Below the pieces are notes generated by a model. The model did not search any database. It was not told where the DNA came from and was given only the letters and a program-made list of their open reading frames with translations. A DNA stretch of 64,000 nt from Protofrankia sp963555925 (GTDB lineage: Bacteria; Actinomycetota; Actinomycetes; Frankiales; Frankiaceae). The stretch is taken from contig CAUVXJ010000023.1 of NCBI GenBank assembly GCA_963555925.1, positions 25,319 through 89,318 on the forward strand. The letters are read 5' to 3'. Below, piece by piece: positions 42,888-51,815 of this stretch; positions within the stretch are counted from its first letter, which is position 1; each line of letters opens with the position of its first letter. The translations under genes and the position numbers were made by a program.

Positions 42888-44837
42888 TCAGGAGGCGTCC
42901 TCGGCGGGTGGCTGGGCGGTGCGCGGCGGGAGCGGCCACCCGCCCCCTGAGCGCCCGATCAGCGTGACGTTTCCCGACAACGACACGGCTGGTGGTAGGT
43001 CGGGACCCTGGCAGTGCCGAACGGACGCGTCGAGCCGGCTGGTGTCGATCATTTCGATCCCGGCCGGGGATTTCTGCGCCGGTCCGGCGGGCACCGCGTT
43101 CAGCTCGGCGCACGGCACGCCCGACAGAGCGGGTGCTGCCGGCACGGCGGGTGCCGCAGCAGGGGCGGTGCGCCCGGCTGTCGGTTCCCGGCAGGCGCGT
43201 GTCACCGCCACCGCGGTCACGACGGTGAGGACGACGGCGGACACGAAGAAGACCTCCACACCGACCACCGGCCACGGCGACCATGCGGTCATGGCATCCC
43301 AGGCGTCGGTGACGCCGCCCGCGGGCGGGCGCCAGAAGTAGGTGACGACCTCGCTGATCGACTCCCCCTGCATGCCGATCGCGGCGGTCAGGAGCGCGAG
43401 CGGCATCCAGCGGGCGGAGCGAGGTCGCAGCGTGGTCGTGCCGATGCCGACCAGGACGGCTATCCCGGTGAAGCCGGTGAACAGGTAACGGCCGGAGATC
43501 CCCGTGATGTACCCGGTGGCCGCCACGTGCATGGCTGCCCCGACCGCGACGACGACCAGCAGGGCGATGGTCGGCCACAGCATGAACGCCAGGTTCGTCC
43601 GGTCCGTCCAGCCGGCGGCGCGGATCACGGCGCAGGCGGCCAGCCCGGCGACGACGCCCGAGGCGGCGAACACCAGCGGCAACGGCAGATCGACCTCGTA
43701 CCATCCGATCGAACCCCACCATCGGCCCAGCAGGCCCTGCGACATCCAGTTCCAGTAGACGGTCCAGTTCGATCCGATGTACCGGCCGGGTGGAAAACCC
43801 GGCGTGCGCGGTTGGAACGTGCCCCATCTGATGATGTTGACCAGCCACCACCACCCGCCGGCAGCGACAATCATGGAACTGCACAGTGCGATCGACCACC
43901 TGGACGGGCGCGCGCCACGTAGCCAGATGATCACATACGCGCCGGCGACCATGGCTACCAGCACAACCGCGAAGGCCTTCGTGAGCAACGCCAGGCCGGT
44001 GAGCAGCCCTGTCCACCCCGCGGTCCGTGCCGAGGTGTCCCCGGTCAGGATGTGGGTGACCGCCACCGTGACCAGCGCGCCCAACAGGATCAGCAGGTTG
44101 TCGTTGTTGACGCTGGAACCGATGTGAACCAGCTGTGGCACGGCGAAGGGCGTCAGCGATGCGACCGTCGCGGCGACAGGGGACGGGTGCAGCCGGCGGG
44201 TGGCCGCATGCGCGAGCAGCGGCAGCGGTGCCACCATCAACACGCTGATCATCCGTAGCAGGCCGATGGTCACGTCCCAGCGCAGGGTGTCCCCGCCGGC
44301 CGGGAACGCGGCGAGGATGGTCGCGTTCATCCAGTAGTACAACGGTGGATGTTGGACGAGCTGCTGGATGGAGCCGGGCGGCTGCCCGGGGCTGGCGAGT
44401 CTGTCCCATGCAGGTCGCGCTGAGCGCGCTACCGCGTCCCGCTCGGGGATCGGGTCGACCGTCAGGTCGTAGGGGTCCGCGGGACTACCGAACGGTGACA
44501 CCGCGATGGCTCCGACGCCGTCGGCCGTCACAAAGGCGTTGCCCGGGCGCGGCCAGCCGTCGCCCTGGACGATTCGCATGATCGCGTCGACCTGGTTCGG
44601 TTCGTCCGGTGCGTGATACTGAGGCACCAGTACTGACCAGCACGCGAGCAGGATGCTGAAAAGCCCGGTGACCAACCAGATGTGCCCCGGGGTTTGACGC
44701 GCCAGTGCCGCTGGACTGAACCGTCCGGTGGCGGCGCCATGAGGCTGCCGGGATCCGAACGGCCTCACATCCCGAGCGTCTACTCCCCGAGCGCCTACAC
44801 CCCGAACGCGCGTATCCCGAACGCCCACGACGGTCAT
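42888..44837 (-). CDS. polytopic membrane protein, DUF2142 family (GT-C-like)
   Basis: About 649 residues from ATG 44837 (MTVVGVRDTRVRGVGARGVD); an earlier ATG at 44885 is possible. About 11-12 helices. The first external loop has PQYHAPDEPNQVDAIMRIVQ, with an acidic pair after helix 1, then LVQHPPLYYWMNATILAAFP and GSSVNNDNLLILLGALVTVA, as in DUF2142 proteins. The last 90 residues are Ala/Pro-rich with three Cys and seem external. The N-terminal V-R/A-x-V/A repeats come from a degenerate 15-base array. It is a paralogue-like counterpart of the protein at 23394; both probably use lipid-linked sugars. It lies 104 bases ahead of the kinase gene. Confidence 0.82.
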   Translation of the reverse strand: MTVVGVRDTRVRGVGARGVDARDVRPFGSRQPHGAATGRFSPAALARQTPGHIWLVTGLFSILLACWSVLVPQYHAPDEPNQVDAIMRIVQGDGWPRPGNAFVTADGVGAIAVSPFGSPADPYDLTVDPIPERDAVARSARPAWDRLASPGQPPGSIQQLVQHPPLYYWMNATILAAFPAGGDTLRWDVTIGLLRMISVLMVAPLPLLAHAATRRLHPSPVAATVASLTPFAVPQLVHIGSSVNNDNLLILLGALVTVAVTHILTGDTSARTAGWTGLLTGLALLTKAFAVVLVAMVAGAYVIIWLRGARPSRWSIALCSSMIVAAGGWWWLVNIIRWGTFQPRTPGFPPGRYIGSNWTVYWNWMSQGLLGRWWGSIGWYEVDLPLPLVFAASGVVAGLAACAVIRAAGWTDRTNLAFMLWPTIALLVVVAVGAAMHVAATGYITGISGRYLFTGFTGIAVLVGIGTTTLRPRSARWMPLALLTAAIGMQGESISEVVTYFWRPPAGGVTDAWDAMTAWSPWPVVGVEVFFVSAVVLTVVTAVAVTRACREPTAGRTAPAAAPAVPAAPALSGVPCAELNAVPAGPAQKSPAGIEMIDTSRLDASVRHCQGPDLPPAVSLSGNVTLIGRSGGGWPLPPRTAQPPAEDAS

Positions 44838-44906
44838 GCCAGCCCCGATTCGTTCGCACCTGATCGACGTCGGGAAGTGTAGCAACTCTAAGTACGCGAA
44901 AAGCTA

Positions 44907-44919
44907 CTATCAGTGATAG
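44907..44919. promoter_or_regulatory. palindrome CTATCAGTGATAG
   Basis: Six-base arms around G, in an AT-rich 85-base gap. It could be an operator for the DUF2142-kinase unit (70 bases upstream of its start) or the terminator stem of the acyltransferase gene. Confidence 0.4.
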
Positions 44920-44970
44920 CCTCGGGATGTGTCGTTCTCTCCCGTGATGCGGTCGGCGGCTTGCATCGAG

Positions 44971-45690
44971 CTACCGCCAGGAGTCGACCTGGCCGACGAT
45001 CTTGGCTGGCGAGCCCGCGACGATTGTCTTCGGTGGGACGTCGCGGGTCACCAGGGCGCCCGCGGCGACCACGGCACCCTCGCCGATCGTCACACCCTTC
45101 AGGACGATCGCCCCGGTGCCGATCCAGACGCGATCCTCCAGGATCACCGGGGCGCTCATCGGCTGTTCCACTCCATCCACGGTCATGGGGTGGAAGTCGT
45201 TGTCGAGGATCTGGGTGTCCCAGGAGATGGTGCAGCCCGCACCGATACTCACGCGCTCCCGCACGAGAATCTTCGCGAAGCCGTTGATGTTGACGTTGTG
45301 GCCGAGTTGCAGGAGGCCGGAGTCCACCACGATGCGCGCCCCGCGCTGTACCGATGCGATCCCCTCGCAGCGCAGCCGTCCTTCGGGATGGATCCGCAGC
45401 ACGGAGGTGTCCCGTCGGGTCGAGATCCCGAACGGGCCGAGGCCGATCCGCAGGGCCGCGCCGTCGGCGAACTCGATGCGTTCGTGCCCTTCGATGACGG
45501 TCGGCGATCCGATCCAGATCGGCTGCCCGTGCGCGATCGGGTAGCGCAACCCCGCCGCGAAGGAGCGCGCGGACGCCTCCCGCCCGGCACGCAGCGTCCT
45601 GACATTGCGGGCGTATTCCCGAAGGTCGTTGACGAACTGCCGATCAAGCGTTCTGACATGACTGCCGAGCCGATCGCTGAGTCCACCCAT
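44971..45690 (-). CDS. left-handed beta-helix acyltransferase (hexapeptide repeat family)
   Basis: About 239 residues from ATG 45690 (MGGLSDRLGSHVRTLDRQFV). The frame is open further up, but the extra residues lack any pattern and the region is the divergent promoter. The second half is stacked hexapeptides: VSIGAGCTISWDTQILDND, then FHPM (catalytic His), PVILEDRVWIGTGAIVLKGV and TIGEGAVVAAGALVTRDVPP, ending IVAGSPAKIVG, as in WbbJ/NodL-type O-acetyltransferases. It most likely acetylates a sugar of the exported glycan. It has only a weak ribosome site and is divergent from the GT2 gene. Confidence 0.88.
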   Translation of the reverse strand: MGGLSDRLGSHVRTLDRQFVNDLREYARNVRTLRAGREASARSFAAGLRYPIAHGQPIWIGSPTVIEGHERIEFADGAALRIGLGPFGISTRRDTSVLRIHPEGRLRCEGIASVQRGARIVVDSGLLQLGHNVNINGFAKILVRERVSIGAGCTISWDTQILDNDFHPMTVDGVEQPMSAPVILEDRVWIGTGAIVLKGVTIGEGAVVAAGALVTRDVPPKTIVAGSPAKIVGQVDSWR

Positions 45691-45895
45691 GGTCGATAAG
45701 CCTAACCGGTCGGAGACGAAGCGATCATGGCCGTGTTGTAACCGCGAAGAGGCGTCCATCCCCGGCGTTCGGACATGCCGTGCAACTCTGGGCTCCAGGC
45801 GCATGCGGGGGAGGCGACGATCATTCGATCCGTGAGCAGTCCAGCGGTACCGGTGGACTCGTGCTTTCCGGCTGACTATCAGGAGCAGCGTCGAC

Positions 45896-47002
45896 GTGAG
45901 TGGCAGTGTTGTCCGTGCATCCGTCGGTCCGAGTGCGCCGACTCCCAGCGCGCAGATTCCCAGTGCGCCGACTCCCAGTGCGCAGATTTCGAGTACACCG
46001 ACCGTGGGTACCGAGATTCCGACCATCGCGACAGCGGGCACACCCACCCTGAACCGACAGCGATCCGGGGTCCGGCCGGTAGCGGAGATATCCACCGAGC
46101 CGTACGTGACGGGCGCGCCATACGTGACTATCGTGCTTCCGTGTTATAACGAGCAGGATCATGTGGTCTGCGAGCTGGAGCGGATCAGTACCGCCATGGA
46201 TGCCAGTGGCTACAGTTACGAACTGCTGGTCATCGACGACAAGTCGACCGACAACACAGCTGCCGTGCTGCGTGGTGTGATGCATCGATTCCCGCGGATG
46301 CGGCTGATTTCATTCCGCCGCAACGGCGGCTCGGGCACCGCGCGCCGCATCGGCACGCAGGACGCCCGCGGGACGATCGTGGTCTGGACCGACGCGGACA
46401 TGAGCTATCCGAACGAGCGGATTCCGGAGTTCGTCCGCCATCTCGATGCCAACCCCGACGTCGACCAGGTCGTGGGTGCGCGTACCACGGAGGAGGGAAC
46501 GCACAAGTGGGCGCGGGTGCCGGCCAAGTGGTTCATCCGGATGATCGCGCAGCGCCTGACCGGCATGAAGATTCCCGATCTGAACTCGGGTCTACGGGCA
46601 TTTCGGCGAGATGTGTCCCTGCCGTACCTGCGGCTACTACCGCCTGGATTCTCCTGCGTCACCACGATCACGATGGCATTTCTCTCGAATCAGCACCCCG
46701 TGGACTACATTCCGATCGACTATGCGAAGCGGTCGGGTACGAGCAAGTTCCATCCGTTCCGGGACGCGCGCCGCTATATCCTGCAGGTGCTGCGGATGGT
46801 CATGTACTTCGACCCGATCAGGGTGCTGATGCCGATCGCCTTGTGGATCATGGGTTTGGGTTTCGCGAAGCTCGTCGCCGATCTCATCCGGTACAACCTG
46901 CGGGTCACCACGTCCACGCTGCTGGCGATTCTGGTCGGTTTTCAGATCGTGGTACTGGCCCTGATCGGCGACCTGATAGTCCGTTCCCGTAGTGATACCT
47001 GA
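45896..47002 (+). CDS. glycosyltransferase family 2 (dolichyl-phosphate sugar synthase-like)
   Basis: A protein of 368 residues; GTG with AGGAG 10 bases ahead. The first 55 residues are repeats of P-S-A-Q-I / P-S-A-P-T from a 15-base tandem array (about 45940-46000). The GT-A domain has VTIVLPCYNEQDHVVCELER, LVIDDKSTDNT, NGGSGTARRIG and VVWTDADMSYPNERIPEF, the D-x-D site. Two C-terminal helices follow (LMPIALWIMGLGFAKLVADL, STLLAILVGFQIVVLALIGD), as in DPMS/ArnC-like enzymes that load sugars onto polyprenyl phosphate. It would supply donors to the GT-C proteins nearby. It runs directly into the next gene. Confidence 0.9.
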   Translation: MSGSVVRASVGPSAPTPSAQIPSAPTPSAQISSTPTVGTEIPTIATAGTPTLNRQRSGVRPVAEISTEPYVTGAPYVTIVLPCYNEQDHVVCELERISTAMDASGYSYELLVIDDKSTDNTAAVLRGVMHRFPRMRLISFRRNGGSGTARRIGTQDARGTIVVWTDADMSYPNERIPEFVRHLDANPDVDQVVGARTTEEGTHKWARVPAKWFIRMIAQRLTGMKIPDLNSGLRAFRRDVSLPYLRLLPPGFSCVTTITMAFLSNQHPVDYIPIDYAKRSGTSKFHPFRDARRYILQVLRMVMYFDPIRVLMPIALWIMGLGFAKLVADLIRYNLRVTTSTLLAILVGFQIVVLALIGDLIVRSRSDT

Positions 47003-47003
47003 G

Positions 47004-48269
47004 ATGTCGACAGCTGGGCCGTCGCCGCCCGGAACACCCCGGGCGCGTATTGCGATCGTGGGTCCGACCCATCCGTATAAGGGAGGCGTCGCCCAGCACA
47101 CGACGGAGTTGGCACACCGGCTCGCCGCGCGTGGTCACAGTGTGCGGATAGAGTCATGGTCGCGGCAGTATCCGGCCCGGCTCTACCCGGGTCGCCAGCG
47201 CGTGAGTCACCCCGAGACAGAGCCCTTCGCGGCCACGGCGTATCCGCTGTCGTGGTGCCGCCCGGATTCGTGGGTACGACTTGGCCGGCGGATGTGCCAC
47301 AGCGCCGATGCGGTGATCATCGTGGTGGTGACCCCGATCCAGGCGCCGGCCTATCTGGGTATCCTTGCCGGCCTCCGACCGGCGGGAACGATGATCGCCG
47401 GTCTGCGGCCGGGGGGTATCCTCGCCGGCCTCCGACCGGCTGGTCGATTTCCGACCGACCGTCCTGCTGTCCTTGCGTTGTGTCATAACGTGCTGCCGCA
47501 TGAGCGGCGCGCCGGCGATGAACCGCTGATCCGGGCCGTGCTGCGGCGGGTGTCGGGGGTCGTCGTACACACGCAGGCCGAGGCTGAACAGGCCCGTGCG
47601 TTGACGGATCGGCCGGTGGCGGTCGCTGTGATGGCGCCGCATCTGCGGACGTGGCGTGAGATGGATACCGCGGATGGTGACATCCGATCGTCCCCCGATG
47701 GCGATGGAGCAGGAGACCAAGCAGAAGACGGGGATCGCGTCCGGCGCAGACTGTTGTTCTTCGGGCTCATCCGACCCTACAAAGGTCTGGATGTCCTGCT
47801 GTCGGCATTGGCGGCCGGGCCACCTGATGTGTGCCTGACTGTCGCCGGGGAGTTCTGGGGTGGTATCGAGCGCACCCGCGAGCTCGTCGCCGAGCTCGGC
47901 TTGGCCGGGCGGGTGGAGCTGCGTCCCGGATATGTGCCGGTGACCGATGTGCCGGGGTTGTTCGCGACCGCGGATGCGCTCGTTCTGCCCTACCGAGCGG
48001 CGACGGCGACCCAGAACGTCGACCTGGCCCACCTGCACGGTCTGCCGGTCGTGGCGACCCGGGTCGGCGGTTTGGCCGAGGCCGTGCGTGATGGCGTGGA
48101 CGGGCTTCTTGCCGTACCCGGCGACCCGGTGTCGTTGGCCGGGGCGCTGCGGCGGCTCTACGAGCCGGGCGTCCTGAAGGCATTGCGGGCCACGGTCGTC
48201 CCCCCGGACGCGGATGCGGCGTGGGCCCGCTATCTGAATGTGGTCATGGGTGCGATGAGCGTCCATTAG
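47004..48269 (+). CDS. glycosyltransferase family 4
   Basis: About 421 residues. The ATG sits one base past the upstream stop (TGAGATG), so the two genes are probably coupled; an overlapping GTG at 46992 is an alternative. The acceptor domain begins IAIVGPTHPYKGGVAQHTTE with the glycine loop. The donor domain has LLFFGLIRPYKGLDVLLSAL and ATATQNVDLAHLHGLPVVAT; the usual second Glu region is weak. An unusual stretch ILAGLRPAGTMIAGLRPGGI, then LAGLRPAG, shows a three-fold in-frame repeat (about 47367-47445) inside the N-terminal domain. Acceptor and sugar are unknown. Confidence 0.87.
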   Translation: MSTAGPSPPGTPRARIAIVGPTHPYKGGVAQHTTELAHRLAARGHSVRIESWSRQYPARLYPGRQRVSHPETEPFAATAYPLSWCRPDSWVRLGRRMCHSADAVIIVVVTPIQAPAYLGILAGLRPAGTMIAGLRPGGILAGLRPAGRFPTDRPAVLALCHNVLPHERRAGDEPLIRAVLRRVSGVVVHTQAEAEQARALTDRPVAVAVMAPHLRTWREMDTADGDIRSSPDGDGAGDQAEDGDRVRRRLLFFGLIRPYKGLDVLLSALAAGPPDVCLTVAGEFWGGIERTRELVAELGLAGRVELRPGYVPVTDVPGLFATADALVLPYRAATATQNVDLAHLHGLPVVATRVGGLAEAVRDGVDGLLAVPGDPVSLAGALRRLYEPGVLKALRATVVPPDADAAWARYLNVVMGAMSVH

Positions 48270-48388
48270 GACACTTTCTGTTCAGATCCTGTGCTGTTTT
48301 GTATTGCTTTTGGCACCGTGGTCGATGCGGAGTGTAGTGCTTTCATCGCGGGATGTCCGGTCCGGCGGTGGCGGGCAGACTGTGACTC

Positions 48389-49186
48389 GTGCCAGGGGTG
48401 CCTTCGCCGGGAATGCCGTCCTCGGGGTGGTCTGCGAGTTCACTACGTGACCAGGCTGTGGCCTATGTCGGTCACCAGGTGCATGTGATTCGTCGCCGTG
48501 AAGTGGGCACGTTGCTGGAGTGGGCGGGTGAGCTGACCGGGCGCACCGTCCTGGATGTCGCCGGTGGCGATGGCTACTGGGCTGGTCAGGCCGTCCGGCA
48601 CGGAGCTCGGGCCGTTTGCGTCGATCTTGCCCGGGGTAAACTGGATTTCGGTCGCAGATTGCGCGGGCGTCCCGCTCTCATCGAGGGGGACGCGCTCACG
48701 CTGCCGTTCGCCGACGGCTCGTTCGACGTGGTGATGTCGGTCTGCGCGATCGAGCACTTCGATGACGGTCCGGGTGCGCTCACCGAGATGGCGCGGGTCC
48801 TCAAGACGGGCGGAGATCTCGTCCTGTCCGCCGACGCGTTGACCCGGGCGCACCGCTGGCCGCGGCTGGCTGCCCGCCATCGGGAGAGATATCAGGTGAA
48901 ACGTACCTACACGGGTGATCAGCTGGCGGAACTGCTGGACGGCCGCGGCCTGTCCGTGGTTCGCCAGACCTACCTGTTCCGGTCGCCGCTGGCCGAACGG
49001 CTGTACCTGACGCTGTCGGCCAGCGGCGGCCGTCTCGGCTGGAACGCGGCTGCGCTGCTCTCGCCCGTCGTGGCGATGTCGGACCGGCGCAGCCCAGACG
49101 GCGGTGGCAGCGTGGTGCTCACCCACGCCCGCAAAGATCGTCGAAGGTTCCCGCAGCCCACGCCGATAACAACAGATGAGCCATAG
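48389..49186 (+). CDS. class I SAM-dependent methyltransferase (Methyltransf_11-like)
   Basis: A protein of 265 residues; GTG start. The SAM domain shows VLDVAGGDGYWAGQAVRHGA, CVDLARGKLDFG, LPFADGSFDVVMSVCAIEHF and ALTEMARVLKTGGDLVLSAD, the UbiE-like pattern. The C-terminal part (LTLSASGGRLGWNAAALLSP) may form the acceptor pocket. It is the last intact gene of the polysaccharide region, 119 bases behind a GT4 gene on the same strand, so a glycan or lipid-linked sugar acceptor is likely. A truncated RHS gene begins 17 bases after its stop. Confidence 0.88.
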   Translation: MPGVPSPGMPSSGWSASSLRDQAVAYVGHQVHVIRRREVGTLLEWAGELTGRTVLDVAGGDGYWAGQAVRHGARAVCVDLARGKLDFGRRLRGRPALIEGDALTLPFADGSFDVVMSVCAIEHFDDGPGALTEMARVLKTGGDLVLSADALTRAHRWPRLAARHRERYQVKRTYTGDQLAELLDGRGLSVVRQTYLFRSPLAERLYLTLSASGGRLGWNAAALLSPVVAMSDRRSPDGGGSVVLTHARKDRRRFPQPTPITTDEP

Positions 49187-49203
49187 CTGCGGCAGATTGT
49201 TGG

Positions 49204-50635
49204 GTGCCATTGGCTGACACCCACGGGGATGTGGTGGCGGCGTTCACCGTCAACGGTGCCGGCCTGACCGATCAGAAGGTGTTCGATCCGTTCGGGGTTC
49301 CGACGACGGCGGGTAGTGCGAATGTGCGGGTCGGCTTTNNNNNNNNNNNNNNNNNNNNNNNNNNNNNNNNNNNNNNNNNNNNNNNNNNNNNNNNNNNNNN
49401 NNNNNNNNNNNNNNNNNNNNNNNNNNNNNNNNNNNNNNNNNNNNNNNNNNNNNNNNNNNNNNNNNNNNNNNNNNNNNNNNNNNNNNNNNNNNNNNNNNNN
49501 NNNNNNNNNNNNNNNNNNNNNNNNNNNNNNNNNNNNNNNNNNNNNNNNNNNNNNNNNNNNNNNNNNNNNNNNNNNNNNNNNNNNNNNNNNNNNNNNNNNN
49601 NNNNNNNNNNNNNNNNNNNNNNNNNNNNNNNNNNNNNNNNNNNNNNNNNNNNNNNNNNNNNNNNNNNNNNNNNNNNNNNNNNNNNNNNNNNNNNNNNNNN
49701 NNNNNNNNNNNNNNNNNNNCACACCCGGTACTGGTGGGTTTGTCTCTCGGGACAGTGCGGGTCTGCCGTTGACGTCGGGGATCTCGGCGAATCGGTATGT
49801 GTATGGCAACGCGAACCCGCTGGCGTTCAACGATCCGTCGGGGCATTCTTTTCTCAGGGTTGTTGGCAGATTTGAGCATTCAGTGGTTAACGGGGTTAAG
49901 GCGGGGGGTCGGGCAGTCGGTTCGATTTATGAATCGGTATCGGGCGCGTCGTTGAGCGCGGAAGAGGCGATTCTTGAAGCTGAGATGATGGCGGGGAGTA
50001 GTCTCTCGTGGACTGGGGTCGGCCTTATTGTGGTGGGGTTGGCGGTTGCCGGTACCGTGGAGTACTTCGCTCTTCGTGGTTCGTCGCAGCCGGTAACCAA
50101 TCCCAATGACTTTCCCGCTCCCGATCCGAACGGCAATCCGAATCCAGGTGCCGGCAATGGCAACGGTGGTGGCGGTGGCGGCAACGGTGCCGGTGCCGGC
50201 GGTGGCCATGGTGGTGGTGTCAAGGGTAGGGCGAGTACGAACGCGGGTTCGCCGTTGAAGCGGTCGATTCCACCGATCCCGCTGCCGCAGTTGAAGCCGC
50301 AGTCGTCGGCGGGGACGGCTGTGTCGTCGTTGCCGAATATCGAGTGGCCCGATGGTTCGTCGCCGGCGGGGACACCGTTGGATCTTGTGGACTGTGTGCT
50401 GGGGACCTGTGCGGATTCGTTGCGGTCGGGGGATGGGGCGTCTGGGCAGGGCACGGATGGTAGCTGCGCCTCGGCGGGGGGTCCGTCACCGTTGGCGACG
50501 ACTTGTGTGCCGGACGAGCCTGCGCCTGATCCGGCTGCGGGTGGTGCCGGCGGTCCGTCCGGTGGCGGTAAGCCTTCCGCCCCGCCCACCTTTCCCGACT
50601 CACCCAGGAACCTCGACGACGGTGACATCTCATGA
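49204..50635 (+). CDS. RHS repeat-associated core protein, C-terminal part only (interrupted by gap)
   Basis: Before the gap the frame reads PLADTHGDVVAAFTVNGAG and KVFDPFGVPTTAG, the last Y/F-D-P-F-G repeat of an RHS shell. After it, TPGTGGFVSRDSAGLPL and NRYVYGNANPLAFNDPSGH form the core end (N-R-Y-x-Y-x-x-N-P, D-P-x-G). The variable tail of about 275 residues has one helix (GVGLIVVGLAVAGTVEYFAL), a Gly/Asn-rich linker and a conserved end (IPPIPLPQLKPQ, WPDGSSPAGTPL, CVLGTCAD). No signal peptide or earlier repeats exist upstream, so the gene is cut at its 5' end. The two frames disagree across the N run, so either its length is wrong or the gene is broken. No known toxin fold is recognised. 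Confidence 0.75.
49339..49719. other. assembly gap (381 N) inside the RHS gene
   Basis: Typical RHS cores need only about 25-30 residues between the flanking motifs, so the real gap may be nearer 80-90 bases. RHS repeats are a common cause of such gaps. Confidence 0.99.
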
Positions 50636-50937
50636 AATAATTCGGAGTCGTTAGAGTTTCGCGACCCGCATCAAGGTGGCGTGCCACTTGTCGCTGCCGT
50701 GACCCAATTTGGTTTGTACCGCTCCGCGCCGCTCTACTTAATTATTTTTCAAGAAATGGATTTGGAAACCGAATCGCCCGGGTTCAGTGGAGGGTCGCAT
50801 ATGCTCCACGCTGCTTTCTTCGGAGCGTTTGTGCGTGCGGCGATGACCGAGCTCCGCTGGTAACTAATCGATAGATCTGTTGCGTATCTGTTGTGTAAAT
50901 GTAGCGGTTTTTCCAGAATATTCATGTTCGGATAGGC
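50636..50937. other. AT-richer intergenic stretch between RHS and lipoprotein genes
   Basis: About 300 bases with clearly lower GC than the surroundings. A 60-codon frame (50681-50863, GTG start) is present but has no ribosome site or recognisable motif. It is in the place where an RHS immunity gene would sit, so it is worth recording; I do not call it a gene. The rest, with AATTATTTTT and ATCGATAGATC, may be promoter DNA for the next gene. Confidence 0.4.
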
Positions 50938-51561
50938 ATGGAAAGTTTTATACTGATTTTCATGTTTTACGGTCGGCTGCTCTGGCAGCCCAAGGATCGG
51001 GTGCCCAGCGGAACGAAGACGGTCTTTCGTGTTGGGTCGATGACGGTGAGTGTGCTGGTTGCGATCGCTGCGTGTTCACCACACTCGACGGCAGCGCATC
51101 TACCCATGCCTGTGCCGACGCCCTCCGTGCCCTCCGCGCCCTCGACGGTTTCTGTTTCCCCGCCTGTGGCAGGCTCGGCTGCCGACGAAGTGACGGCGTC
51201 GCCGAGCGCACCATCACCTGCAGTAAGTTCCCAAGGCCCGGCGGAACGTCCGTCGGACAGTAGTCCAACCAACGCCGGGAGCCAGGCTTTGGCCAGTGCT
51301 AGGCGGGTTGTCGCCCGTCCGCACGCGACGCCGCAACCGTCAGCTCGGCCGTCGACTCGGCAGATCCCGCCTCTGCCGCTCCCCTCCCTCAAGCCGCAGC
51401 CGCCGGCCGGGACGATATGGTCATCAGCGACGAACATTGCCTGGCCGCCAGGCTCGTCTCCGCAGGGCAAGCCGTTGGTACTCCAGGAGTGCACCCTGGG
51501 TACCTGCGCGGATCCAGCCCCACTGGCCACGGTGACGCCCCGACCATCCGCCAGCGGTTGA
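50938..51561 (+). CDS. small secreted/lipoprotein-like protein sharing the RHS C-terminal tail
   Basis: Up to 207 residues. The membrane-targeting part is MTVSVLVAIAACSPHSTAAH; the A-I-A-A-C could be a lipobox, in which case a later ATG (residue 35, near 51040) is the real start. A Pro/Ser/Ala-rich spacer follows to about residue 140. The last 60 residues, IPPLPLPSLKPQ, NIAWPPGSSPQGKPL and CTLGTCAD, match the end of the RHS protein 900 bases upstream at 34 of 50 positions. Both have two Cys in C-x-L-G-T-C. I know no named family for this tail. It is probably exported and held at the membrane; function unknown. Confidence 0.65.
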   Translation: MESFILIFMFYGRLLWQPKDRVPSGTKTVFRVGSMTVSVLVAIAACSPHSTAAHLPMPVPTPSVPSAPSTVSVSPPVAGSAADEVTASPSAPSPAVSSQGPAERPSDSSPTNAGSQALASARRVVARPHATPQPSARPSTRQIPPLPLPSLKPQPPAGTIWSSATNIAWPPGSSPQGKPLVLQECTLGTCADPAPLATVTPRPSASG

Positions 51562-51634
51562 GGCCGGGTAGTAATAGATTTCTGCGATTTTCGTCCAAGC
51601 CACCGCTCGGGGCCACAGTGGCACACTTGCCGGC

Positions 51635-51815
51635 GTGGACGAGGAAGCGATACCCATCCTGCACGTCAAGAACGCCGAAAGAGCCGTCGCCTGGTATACG
51701 CGGATCGGCTTCGTCAAAGAGTGGGAGCACCGCTTCGAACCCGGGCTCCCCGCGTTCGTGTGCGTCGCGAGCGGCCGGGCGCGGCTTTTCCTATCCGAGC
51801 ACAGCGGCGACGCCC
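51635..51815 (+). pseudogene. VOC/glyoxalase-like protein, truncated
   Basis: GTG start; MDEEAIPILHVKNAERAVAW then YTRIGFVKEWEHRFEPGLPA and ARLFLSEHSGD. This is the first beta-alpha-beta-beta-beta module of a VOC (bleomycin-resistance/glyoxalase) protein, about half the normal length. The second module is missing: at about 51815 the sequence switches to a methyltransferase fragment in another frame. Confidence 0.7.

Noticed and set aside
42784..44409. N-terminal extension of the kinase frame by about 540 codons
   Set aside because: The extension lies out of frame over the DUF2142 gene and has no motifs. AGGAGG plus GTG at 42783 gives the true start.
50681..50863. 60-codon frame as an RHS immunity gene
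   Set aside because: It sits in the right place, but has no ribosome site, no recognisable motif and weak coding character. Recorded only as an intergenic note.
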